A DNA stretch of 8,289 bases from Leptospira ellisii (GTDB lineage: Bacteria; Spirochaetota; Leptospiria; Leptospirales; Leptospiraceae), in NCBI RefSeq assembly GCF_002811955.1, contig NZ_NPEF01000175.1, positions 1-8,289 on the forward strand, written 5' to 3'. Of the stretch, positions 1 through 6,725 are shown one piece after another. The notes under the pieces are model-generated. The model made no database searches. It was not told the origin of the DNA and saw only the letters and a list, made by a program, of their open reading frames with translations. The position numbers and the translations under genes are program-made. Numbering within the stretch: position 1 is the stretch's first letter; each line of letters opens with the position of its first letter.

Positions 1-220
1 GAATTCAATTCCAACACGCCCGCTTCGATCAAAGGAAAATCCTTATGCGACCACACTTTCGTCAGATCGAACGGATTCAAACGGTACGTCTCCGCTTCCT
101 TCTCCGGCATGATCTGGACGCAGAATCTCCATCTAGGATATTCCTTCCGTTCGATCTGACGAAAGTGTGGTCGCATAAGGATTTTCCTTTGATCGAAGCG
201 GGCGTGTTGGAATTGAATTC
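1..220. repeat. Perfect inverted repeat, 75-base arms with 70-base loop
   Basis: Base i pairs with base 221-i for every position from 1 to 75, so arms 1-75 and 146-220 are exact reverse complements. Both outer ends are GAATTC. The loop 76-145 is unique and is catalase coding sequence on the minus strand, continuous with the plus-strand gene from 146. The whole structure lies inside one gene and starts at the first base of the window. That favours a fold-back chimera at a contig end, although a real inverted duplication is possible. Confidence 0.93.
3..143 (-). pseudogene. Inverted duplicate fragment of the catalase gene
   Basis: Read on the minus strand from 143 to 3, 47 codons give catalase sequence: [20 protein letters not shown], then [11 protein letters not shown], running to GVLELN. 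The first 23 codons (the loop, 143-76) are the residues that should precede the Pro at 147 on the plus strand. The other 24 duplicate residues encoded at 147-218. The fragment has neither start nor stop and cannot be an independent gene. It is the mirror half of the fold-back at the left end of the window. Confidence 0.85.
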
Positions 221-779
221 CAATCCGAAAAATTATTTCGAAGAAGTGGAGCAGGCGGCGTTCTCGCCTTCGAATATGCCTCCCGGCATCGGAGCGTCCC
301 CCGACAAGATGTTGCAGGGAAGATTGTTCGCTTATCCGGACGCGCAGCGATACAGACTGGGAGTTCAATATCAGCAGCTTCCCGTCAATCGATCTAAAAA
401 CGAGACGAATGTATATCACCGCGACGGAAGCGTGAAATTTCTGCACGACGGCGATTTCGATAACTACGAGCCGAACGGATTCGACGGACCAAAACAGGAT
501 CCTTCGTTTGCGGAGCCTCCTCTGAGAATTTCGGGGGATGCGGACCGTTACGATTCGCATAAGGATAACGACGATTATACGCAGGCGGGAGATTTGTATC
601 GTCTGATGAAACCCGACGAAAGGGATCGCCTCACGTCCACGATCGCTTCCACGATGAAGGGACTTCCCGAAAATCTGATCCTGGCGAACGTAAGAAATTT
701 CCACCGCTGCGATCCCGAATACGGAATCAAACTCGCTGAAAAAACGGGCGTTTCCACGAGCGAGGTGTCTAAAGGATGA
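147..779 (+). CDS. Catalase, C-terminal part (5' end missing or rearranged)
   Basis: Haem catalase, which breaks hydrogen peroxide into water and oxygen. Authentic catalase sequence begins at the Pro codon at 147 ([15 protein letters not shown]). It runs through [16 protein letters not shown] and [20 protein letters not shown] to a TGA at 777-779. The RLFAYPDAQ stretch is the proximal haem site; its Tyr (codon 333-335) is the expected iron ligand, with the usual Arg four residues earlier. The catalytic His and Asn of the N-terminal half are absent. An ATG at 45 is in frame, but codons 45-146 read antisense catalase DNA from a fold-back and encode nonsense, so that start is not biological. The tail is short, with no flavodoxin-like C-terminal domain, so this looks like a small-subunit catalase. 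The family call is certain. Whether the gene is truly broken or only cut at a contig end cannot be decided here. Confidence 0.9.
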   Translation, partial: PFDLTKVWSHKDFPLIEAGVLELNSNPKNYFEEVEQAAFSPSNMPPGIGASPDKMLQGRLFAYPDAQRYRLGVQYQQLPVNRSKNETNVYHRDGSVKFLHDGDFDNYEPNGFDGPKQDPSFAEPPLRISGDADRYDSHKDNDDYTQAGDLYRLMKPDERDRLTSTIASTMKGLPENLILANVRNFHRCDPEYGIKLAEKTGVSTSEVSKG

Positions 780-787
780 TCCTTTAG
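769..787 (+). other. Small hairpin with the catalase stop codon in its loop
   Basis: CTAAAGGA (769-776) and TCCTTTAG (780-787) are perfect reverse complements, and the three-base loop is the TGA stop codon of the catalase. No T-run follows, so it is not a complete intrinsic terminator. It may protect the mRNA 3' end, or it may be chance. Confidence 0.4.
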
Positions 788-833
788 GAAAATCGTTAAG
801 CGAATTGATTTAAAACGAATCCAATCCTTTTCC

Positions 834-876
834 GGAAAGAATCCGTTTTTCGTAAAAGCGGATTCTTCCTTTTTTT
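834..876 (+). terminator. Rho-independent terminator after catalase
   Basis: A near-continuous stem pairs 837-850 with 854-867: AAGAATCCG with CGGATTCTT, extended inward by TTTTT/AAAAG, which includes one G-T wobble. The loop is CGT. Two bases later comes a run of seven T (870-876). This is a textbook intrinsic terminator 55 bases beyond the catalase stop. It separates the catalase from the sensor kinase. Confidence 0.85.
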
Positions 877-990
877 CGGCTCGTTCGGAAACTGTTTTGT
901 CACACTTTTGAACGAGATATTTCTCCGATCCGATACAACTTCCGCGGAGCCGCTTTTGCCGGAGTCCATTTTCGAAAATCGCAAAATCGA

Positions 991-999
991 TGCTAGAAT
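991..999 (+). promoter_or_regulatory. Possible extended -10 promoter for the sensor kinase
   Basis: TGCTAGAAT fits an extended -10 element (TGn followed by a TATAAT-like hexamer, TAGAAT at 994-999). It lies beyond the catalase terminator and about 120 bases before the preferred kinase start. No good -35 hexamer sits 17 bases upstream (TTCGAA is the nearest). It is offered as a candidate only. Confidence 0.3.
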
Positions 1000-1119
1000 A
1001 CGACGGTAATTCGAGTCTTATTTTTCGTTCCGTCTTAAAGTTCCGCTTTCCCAAGTTTGTGCGTGTTCCGATGGAATGCGGATCGGGTTTTCGATCAAAA
1101 GACCTTCTACGGATTAACG

Positions 1120-3873
1120 ATGTATACGTCGAAACGATCTAGACTATTTCTACAGGTGGAAGAACGAACTGTTCGCGTAGAAGAACTGAAAACGATCCTT
1201 TCCTCGATCCCCGGTTCCGATTTTTCCCTGGAAATAGAGACGTCCAACCGAGCCGCCTGGGAAAAAATCCGATCCGCCGCATACGATCTCGTCTTTTTCG
1301 ACGATCGGCTTTCCGATCCCGCGGAACGGGAACTTCTGAAACGGTATCGGCGAGAAGGCGGAGCGGTGCCGATCGTATTGTTGACCGATTCCCCCGATCG
1401 GAGCCTTCTTTCGGAAATGATTTCCGAGGGGATTTCCGATCACCTTCGACTCGAAACCTTAACTTCGGAAATTTTGGAGAGGACGATCCGTCACTGCTTC
1501 GAAATGCACGAAGCGAGCATAAAATCTTTTGAATATTCAAGAAGAGTGGAGAATTCGCTCTCGTTTCAACTTAAACTCGCTTCTTCCGAATTGGAATTTC
1601 CCGAATTCTACGACTTCATCGCGGAGAACGTGCGCCACCTTTGTTCCTGCCAATCCACGTTCGTGGAAATTCTAAGAAACGATTCCTTCGTATGCGAAGG
1701 TGTCTCCGGAAAGGGAGCCCAGTTTAAGGGTTCGGAATTTCCTTATAAAAACAATCTGTCGGCCGGAGTGATCGAAAGTCGTTCGACGGTTTATATCGAG
1801 GACTCCGAAACCGATCCCAGGGTGAATCGCGAATTGGCGAAACTCGTGGACGGAAGATCGGGGATCGCAGTGCCGCTTTACTTTCTGGATCGTCCCATAG
1901 GGGTTCTGAAAATTTTCTCCTCCGAGCCCTATGCGTTTTCGAAAGACGACATCAAGATCCTGGAGCTGGCCTCTTCGATCACCGGTGCGATCCTTTACAA
2001 ACGGGGGCTTTTGGAGGAATTGAAGCAGAAACACCTTTCCCTGACGGAAACCCAAAACATCGCAAAAATAGGAAATTGGAGTATAGATCCGGAAACTCGA
2101 ACCCTTCATTGTTCCGAAAATGCGCGCAGAATTTTCGGTCTCGCACCCTCGTACGAACTCGATCCCGAAAAACGGGAGGATCCGTTCGTTCTCGCTAAGG
2201 ATCGGGTCCGGGTGGGAAAAACCCGGCGCGAAGCGATTAGAAATTTAGAATATTATGAAGTTGAATATAGAATGCGAAACGAAAAAGGGGAACTTTTTCA
2301 CGTGGTCGAACGCGGCCGGATATTTAGAAATCCGGAAGGTGTAACGGTCCGGCTGGAGGGGACGTTTCAGGATCTGACGGGACTGAGACGTTCGGAAGAG
2401 AGTTTAAAATTCCTCAAAACGGGAATCGAAATGTCCGACGACGCCTATATCGTTTCCGAATCCGCTTGGACTCAGGATCTAGGGAGAAGGATCATCTACG
2501 TCAACGAAGCGTTCGTAAAACTTACGGGTTATAAAAGGGAGGAGGTGTTGGGAAGAAGCGCCACCCTTCTGCAGGGACCGAAAAGCGATCCGAGGATCGT
2601 GGATCGGATCCAGGCATCGCTGGGATCGATGACCTCCTTGAAGGAGGAGATAGTCGTCTACGATAAGGAAGGAAAGGAGATCCTGGTCGACATAGGAATT
2701 TATCCGATCCGGGACGAATTCGGTTCGGTTACGCATTTCATTTCCATAATACGGGACATCTCCGAAAAACGCCTGCACGAGAATAAACTTAGACAATCGC
2801 AGAAAATGGAGGCAGTGGGGCAGCTCGCCGGAGGAATCGCCCACGACTTTAATAATTTATTGAACGTGATTTTGGGGAATCTGGAGATGTTGCAACTCAA
2901 CCTCAAAACGCAGCCCGACCTTTTGAAGCGGGTCAGATCCGCGTTAGACGCCATTCAAAAGGGCGTGGATTTAAACCGAAGACTTCTTTCCTTCGCCAGG
3001 GAACAGCCGGTCAATCCGGAAACACTGGACGTGAATCATCTGATCCGCGAATTCGTTCCGATCCTATCCAAGGCGAGGACGGAGATTCATCATATCGAAT
3101 ACGACCTTTCTCCCGTGCCTATGATCTGCAGTTTGGAACGGGGAGGACTTGAGAACGCGCTTTTGAACCTCGTCATCAATTCCAAGGACGCGATGCCGCA
3201 AGGCGGCGTCATTCGGATACGTACGGAATTTTTAAAGATAGGTCCCGCGTCCAACTTTCCCGTCGCGGATGTGGAGGAGGGAAGTTATTGTCTTTTGACA
3301 GTGACCGACGAAGGAAGCGGAATGTCCGAAGAGACGAGACAAAGATTGTTCGAACCGTTTTATACCACCAAAGGCGGCAAGGGAACAGGTTTGGGTTTGC
3401 CGATGGTTTATTCTTTCGTAAAACGTTCCGGCGGAAGGATCGAGATCCTGTTCGAGCCGGAAGGCGGAACCACGTTCGCGATCTTGATCCCTGCGATTTT
3501 GGGAGGGGATGATCTTCCTTCCTTCGGATGCGCCCGTTCCGAAAAGGTCGTTTTCGTATCGGGCGACGCCGTTTATTCCGAAATCGCGTCCGTTTTTCTG
3601 AGACGTTTGGGTTGCGAATTTTGGACGACGGGTGACGCAGCCAGGATCTTTCCGCTCATGGAGGAGAATTTTCCGATCACCTGCGTCATGTTAGACGCTT
3701 CGGTTCCCAACGGAGATCTCGCCTTGGAACGTCTTTCCGAAAACGTTTCGCTTCGTCTGATCCGGTTCGGCAGGACGGTTTCCGAAAACGCGATTTCGAT
3801 TCCGAGACCTTATTGTATTTCAGAATTTTATAAACTGTTTCAGAACGGTCTGCGTTCGCACGTCCGCGTCTGA
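1120..3873 (+). CDS. Soluble multi-sensor hybrid histidine kinase (REC-like/GAF/PAS/PAS/HisKA/HATPase/REC-like)
   Basis: Cytosolic signal-transducing kinase with no membrane segment. Numbering from the ATG at 1120 (917 aa): degenerate receiver about 9-130, GAF 147-294, PAS_3-type 307-424, PAS/PAC 429-551, HisKA with GGIAHDFNN (phospho-His 575), then HATPase_c with N box NLVINSKDAMP (Asn 683/687), G1 DEGSGM (730-735), F box FEPF (744-747) and G2 GGKGTGLGL (752-760). The C-terminal 110 residues resemble a receiver. All kinase catalytic motifs are intact. The N-terminal receiver keeps Asp61 and Thr89 but has Leu111 where Lys is expected. The C-terminal one keeps Asp859 but has a poor acidic pocket and Arg896 in place of Lys. 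PAS2 has the LOV-like GRSATLLQG, with Ala481 at the flavin-Cys position, so it is not a photosensor. In-frame TTG 1057 and GTG 1063 would add about 20 residues but lack ribosome sites; ATG 1120 is preferred. Ligand and output partner are unknown. Confidence 0.9.
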   Translation: MYTSKRSRLFLQVEERTVRVEELKTILSSIPGSDFSLEIETSNRAAWEKIRSAAYDLVFFDDRLSDPAERELLKRYRREGGAVPIVLLTDSPDRSLLSEMISEGISDHLRLETLTSEILERTIRHCFEMHEASIKSFEYSRRVENSLSFQLKLASSELEFPEFYDFIAENVRHLCSCQSTFVEILRNDSFVCEGVSGKGAQFKGSEFPYKNNLSAGVIESRSTVYIEDSETDPRVNRELAKLVDGRSGIAVPLYFLDRPIGVLKIFSSEPYAFSKDDIKILELASSITGAILYKRGLLEELKQKHLSLTETQNIAKIGNWSIDPETRTLHCSENARRIFGLAPSYELDPEKREDPFVLAKDRVRVGKTRREAIRNLEYYEVEYRMRNEKGELFHVVERGRIFRNPEGVTVRLEGTFQDLTGLRRSEESLKFLKTGIEMSDDAYIVSESAWTQDLGRRIIYVNEAFVKLTGYKREEVLGRSATLLQGPKSDPRIVDRIQASLGSMTSLKEEIVVYDKEGKEILVDIGIYPIRDEFGSVTHFISIIRDISEKRLHENKLRQSQKMEAVGQLAGGIAHDFNNLLNVILGNLEMLQLNLKTQPDLLKRVRSALDAIQKGVDLNRRLLSFAREQPVNPETLDVNHLIREFVPILSKARTEIHHIEYDLSPVPMICSLERGGLENALLNLVINSKDAMPQGGVIRIRTEFLKIGPASNFPVADVEEGSYCLLTVTDEGSGMSEETRQRLFEPFYTTKGGKGTGLGLPMVYSFVKRSGGRIEILFEPEGGTTFAILIPAILGGDDLPSFGCARSEKVVFVSGDAVYSEIASVFLRRLGCEFWTTGDAARIFPLMEENFPITCVMLDASVPNGDLALERLSENVSLRLIRFGRTVSENAISIPRPYCISEFYKLFQNGLRSHVRV

Positions 3874-4011
3874 CCTAAAAAATCGTTCCGGTTTGTAGAA
3901 TATCTTCTGCGAATGCGGAATATATTCGGCGTTCGGATAGAAATTGGTTTTTTCTTCCGGTTTCGTTTTGAAGGAATACACGAAATCCGATTTTGAAACG
4001 AGGTACGTTCA

Positions 4012-4923
4012 ATGGGCAAAAAAGAATTCAGCCCTTCACATTTCGGAATTTCTCCGGAAGAGGAGCGATACCGAAGGTTTTTGGAATCCGTATATAAAAA
4101 ACAGAACGAGGATCCGAACCGATATGGAGGCCGCAAGGCCGCGGGGAAATTCATCAACGATTTGTTTCATATCTTTTTCGCGGGATATTTTTCGGACGTG
4201 GCGTTTCGCGACGTTTCCCAAGTGGAGGACGCGCTTTCCCTATTCCTTCTTCAGATGAAGGATAAACTGTATCCGTATCTTTTCAGCCGGCAAAACGAGG
4301 AGGGGGAAAGTCCCGACCCGGAAGGGATCGTCGAAAAATTCAAGGACGAACTTCCCGCCCTCTACGACTCGATTTGGGAGGACGCGATCGCTGCGTACGA
4401 GGGGGATCCCGCCGCGGAAAGCGTCAAAGAAGTGATTCTGGCTTATTCGGGTTTTTACGCGATCGCGGTGCATCGAGTGGCCCATTCGTTGTACCGTCTG
4501 GGGATTCCTATTTTTCCGAGAATGTTAAGCGAATACGCGCACGAAAAAACGGGGATCGACATTCATCCGGGGGCGAAGATCGGGAGATCCTTTTTTATGG
4601 ATCACGGGACCGGAATCGTGATCGGAGGGACTTCCGAGATTGCGGATAACGTCAAAATATACCAAGGAGTGACGTTAGGCGCTCTTTCCGTAAGCAAGAC
4701 GATGGCGTTCGAAAAAAGACATCCGACGATCGAACAGAACGTGATCATCTACGCCGGAGCCACGATTTTGGGAGGGGATACCGTGATCGGAAGAAACAGC
4801 ATCATCGGAGGGAACGCGTGGTTGACCCAGAGCGTGGCCCCGTATTCCATCGTAAACCAAAAGAGCGAGGTGCGCGTCAGGACTTCGAAGGAATTAGACG
4901 ACGTCATAGATTTTACGATTTGA
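4012..4923 (+). CDS. cysE: Serine O-acetyltransferase
   Basis: Transfers acetyl from acetyl-CoA to L-serine, giving O-acetylserine for cysteine synthesis; cytosolic. The 303 residues have a helical N-terminal half (about 1-175) and a C-terminal left-handed beta helix of hexapeptide repeats (about 180-285). Signature GIDIHPGAKIGRSFFMDHGT lies at 181-200. Asp183 and His198 are 15 residues apart, matching the Asp143/His158 catalytic pair of E. coli CysE. GVTLGALS (219-226) and IIGGNAWLT (264-272) are also typical. The protein ends in Ile (DFTI); a C-terminal Ile is what CysE uses to dock into cysteine synthase CysK, so complex formation is plausible. At about 300 aa it is somewhat longer than E. 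coli CysE (273), in the N-terminal half. Start ATG 4012 has GAGG (4000-4003) eight bases upstream. It converges on the desulfurase gene, and this enzyme type recurs beside family 2A encapsulins, so a joint role in sulfur metabolism is inferred. Confidence 0.93.
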   Translation: MGKKEFSPSHFGISPEEERYRRFLESVYKKQNEDPNRYGGRKAAGKFINDLFHIFFAGYFSDVAFRDVSQVEDALSLFLLQMKDKLYPYLFSRQNEEGESPDPEGIVEKFKDELPALYDSIWEDAIAAYEGDPAAESVKEVILAYSGFYAIAVHRVAHSLYRLGIPIFPRMLSEYAHEKTGIDIHPGAKIGRSFFMDHGTGIVIGGTSEIADNVKIYQGVTLGALSVSKTMAFEKRHPTIEQNVIIYAGATILGGDTVIGRNSIIGGNAWLTQSVAPYSIVNQKSEVRVRTSKELDDVIDFTI

Positions 4924-4928
4924 TCTCA

Positions 4929-4958
4929 GGTCGGTTCCGTCGCTTTCCGGAACCGATC
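4929..4958 (+). terminator. Hairpin after cysE in the convergent gap
   Basis: GGTCGGTTCCG (4929-4939) pairs with CGGAACCGATC (4948-4958) over 11 base pairs with one G-T wobble and an eight-base loop. It begins five bases after the cysE stop. No T-run follows on either strand, so termination is inferred from position and stem strength only. Confidence 0.5.
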
Positions 4959-4964
4959 TCAAAA

Positions 4965-5001
4965 CGTCCGAAAAACGCGGACGTATCCGCGTCTTCGGAC
5001 G
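4965..5001 (-). terminator. Probable terminator of the encapsulin-desulfurase operon
   Basis: CGTCCGAA (4965-4972) pairs with TTCGGACG (4994-5001). Inside it, CGCGGA (4976-4981) pairs with TCCGCG (4986-4991) around a CGTA loop, with only a small internal bulge between the two stems. Read on the minus strand, the hairpin starts five bases after the desulfurase stop and is followed by TTTT (4964-4961). That fits an intrinsic terminator with a short U-tract. Confidence 0.6.
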
Positions 5002-5006
5002 CTTCC

Positions 5007-6725
5007 TCATAAAGGTCCGGAGGTTCTTCCGCCCCTCAGATCGAACAAGGCATCGATGAGAGCGTCTATATCCTCGCAAGTATTATAAAGCGCTAATGAA
5101 GGTCTCACCGTGCTCTCCAATCCGAAACGTCTGAGGATCGGTTGCGCGCAGTGATGCCCGGAGCGCACCGCGATTCCTTCTCCGTTCAAAAACCGGCCCA
5201 CGTCCTCGGTTTTGAAACCGTCCAGAACGAAGGATAAAACGCCCGCTTTTTCCTGGGCCGTTCCGATCAAGCGAAGTCCGGGAACCCTGCGAAGTTGTTC
5301 GGTTCCGTATTCCAAAAGGGAATGTTCGTATTCGGCGATACGGCTCATTCCGATCTCGTTTAGATAATCGATCGCCGCTCCCAGACCCACCGCGTCGGCT
5401 ATGTTGCCCGTTCCCGCTTCGAAACGGAAGGGGGAAGGTTGATACACCGTTTTTTCGAAGGTAACGTCTTCGATCATGTTACCTCCTCCCTGCCAGGGGG
5501 GCATGGAATCCAGAACCTCCTGTTTTCCGTAAAGGACTCCGATACCCGTCGGAGCGAAGACCTTATGACCGGAAAACACGTAGAAATCGCAGTCTAACAG
5601 CTGTACGTCGATCGGCATATGGGAAACGGCCTGTGCCCCGTCCACGAGAACCTTGGCTCCGAAACGATGCGCCTGTTCCACCATAGGGACCACGGGGGTA
5701 ACGGTGCCTAACGCGTTCGATACCTGGGTCAGTGCGACGAGTTTGGTTTTGGGACTCAAAAGGCGTTCGTATTCGCTCAGTATGATCTGTCCCGTTTCGT
5801 CCACGGGAACCACCTTGAGTCTGGCTCCTTTTTCGGCGCATAACATCTGCCAAGGAACTATGTTGGCGTGGTGTTCCAACCAGGTGATGACGATTTCGTC
5901 GTCCTTGCGGATGTTTTTTCTGCCCCAGCTCTGCGCCACGAGGTTGATCGCTTCCGTCGCTCCCCGTACGAATACGATCTGCTGGGAGGAAGGCGCGTTT
6001 AAAAATCCCGCGGTCTTTTCGCGAGCGTTTTCGTACGCGTCTGTGGCTCTAGCGGCTAACGTATGTGCGCCGCGGTGGATGTTGGAATTCTCCCGTTCGT
6101 AAAACTGGGAGATCCTGTCGATCACGGCGCGGGGTTTATGCGTGGTCGCCGCGTTGTCCAACCAGACGAGATCCCTTCCGTTTATTTTTTCGGAAAGGAT
6201 GGGAAAATCGCGTTTGAGGGAAGCGATATCCGGACCGCCGGAGGAAAGTTCGATTTTGGAGGTTACGCTTGAAAACGAACGGAAAGGATCTTCTGGAACG
6301 AGTTCCCCGGAATCCGGAACAAAGGAACGAACGTCCTCCAAAAACGAAAACGAAGTCGAAAAGACCGGGATTTGTCTCGCCGCGTTTTTAGGATTTAAGG
6401 AGCCTGGATAGGAGGGAATTCCGGTGCCCGAAATCGGAAAATCCTGGATTCTTCCCATTTCCGTACCATTAGGAATCGATCCATAAGAAGATTGGAATAT
6501 TTCGGAAGTTGAATGGACCGTTTCCGAAGTTCCGGATCGTCCGGCGGACCCGGTCGGATCTCCGGAGAGGATCAGTTGTTCCACTCCGCCTCCCGCCGGG
6601 AGAGGTCCGAAAAGTTCCTTGGCCATGGAGGCGATCATGTCGGGATCGATCCAGGTTTCTGCGTCCTTGGAAATCGGATTCTCCTTTCCTAAAGAAAGGT
6701 GCAAAAGCGGATCATTGGTACTCAT
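5007..6725 (-). CDS. SufS-type cysteine desulfurase with N-terminal encapsulin cargo-loading domain
   Basis: PLP enzyme converting cysteine to alanine plus an enzyme-bound persulfide; predicted cargo of the adjacent encapsulin. The catalytic domain (about 166-565) is a group II (SufS/CsdA) desulfurase: LDNAATTHKP (189-198), EHHANIVPWQ with PLP-stacking His285, DGAQAVSH with Asp362 and Gln365, Schiff-base Lys388 in SGHKVFAPTG, and persulfide Cys526 in RSGHHCAQP. Lys-to-Cys spacing is 138, as in E. coli SufS. The first 165 residues are extra: rich in Gly, Ser and Pro, probably disordered, with a short amphipathic stretch (DPDMIASMAKELFG, 27-40), a GIPSYPGSLNP segment (102-112) and FSFLEDV (126-132). 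Family 2A desulfurase cargos carry such an extension, which directs loading into the shell. The start ATG lies inside the shell gene (14-base overlap) without a strong ribosome site, suggesting translational coupling. No sufB, sufC, sufD or sufU is nearby, so general Fe-S assembly is less likely. Confidence 0.95.
   Translation of the reverse strand: MSTNDPLLHLSLGKENPISKDAETWIDPDMIASMAKELFGPLPAGGGVEQLILSGDPTGSAGRSGTSETVHSTSEIFQSSYGSIPNGTEMGRIQDFPISGTGIPSYPGSLNPKNAARQIPVFSTSFSFLEDVRSFVPDSGELVPEDPFRSFSSVTSKIELSSGGPDIASLKRDFPILSEKINGRDLVWLDNAATTHKPRAVIDRISQFYERENSNIHRGAHTLAARATDAYENAREKTAGFLNAPSSQQIVFVRGATEAINLVAQSWGRKNIRKDDEIVITWLEHHANIVPWQMLCAEKGARLKVVPVDETGQIILSEYERLLSPKTKLVALTQVSNALGTVTPVVPMVEQAHRFGAKVLVDGAQAVSHMPIDVQLLDCDFYVFSGHKVFAPTGIGVLYGKQEVLDSMPPWQGGGNMIEDVTFEKTVYQPSPFRFEAGTGNIADAVGLGAAIDYLNEIGMSRIAEYEHSLLEYGTEQLRRVPGLRLIGTAQEKAGVLSFVLDGFKTEDVGRFLNGEGIAVRSGHHCAQPILRRFGLESTVRPSLALYNTCEDIDALIDALFDLRGGRTSGPL

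Noticed and set aside
76..145. The loop as an invertible phase-variation switch of the catalase.
   Set aside because: Inverting the loop would restore the 23 missing residues next to 147, but would place antisense arm sequence, not the catalase N-terminus, upstream. No recombinase gene is present.
575..1054. 159-codon minus-strand open frame across the catalase 3' end.
   Set aside because: It is antisense to the catalase, reads through the terminator hairpin, and has neither a family resemblance nor a ribosome site.
1057..1119. TTG start giving a 938-residue kinase.
   Set aside because: No Shine-Dalgarno sequence precedes it, and the added residues do not look like the start of a receiver-type fold. 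ATG 1120 is preferred, though not proven.
5007..6725. Desulfurase as part of a suf Fe-S assembly operon.
   Set aside because: No sufB, sufC, sufD or sufU gene is present. The direct partner is an encapsulin and the protein carries a cargo-type extension.
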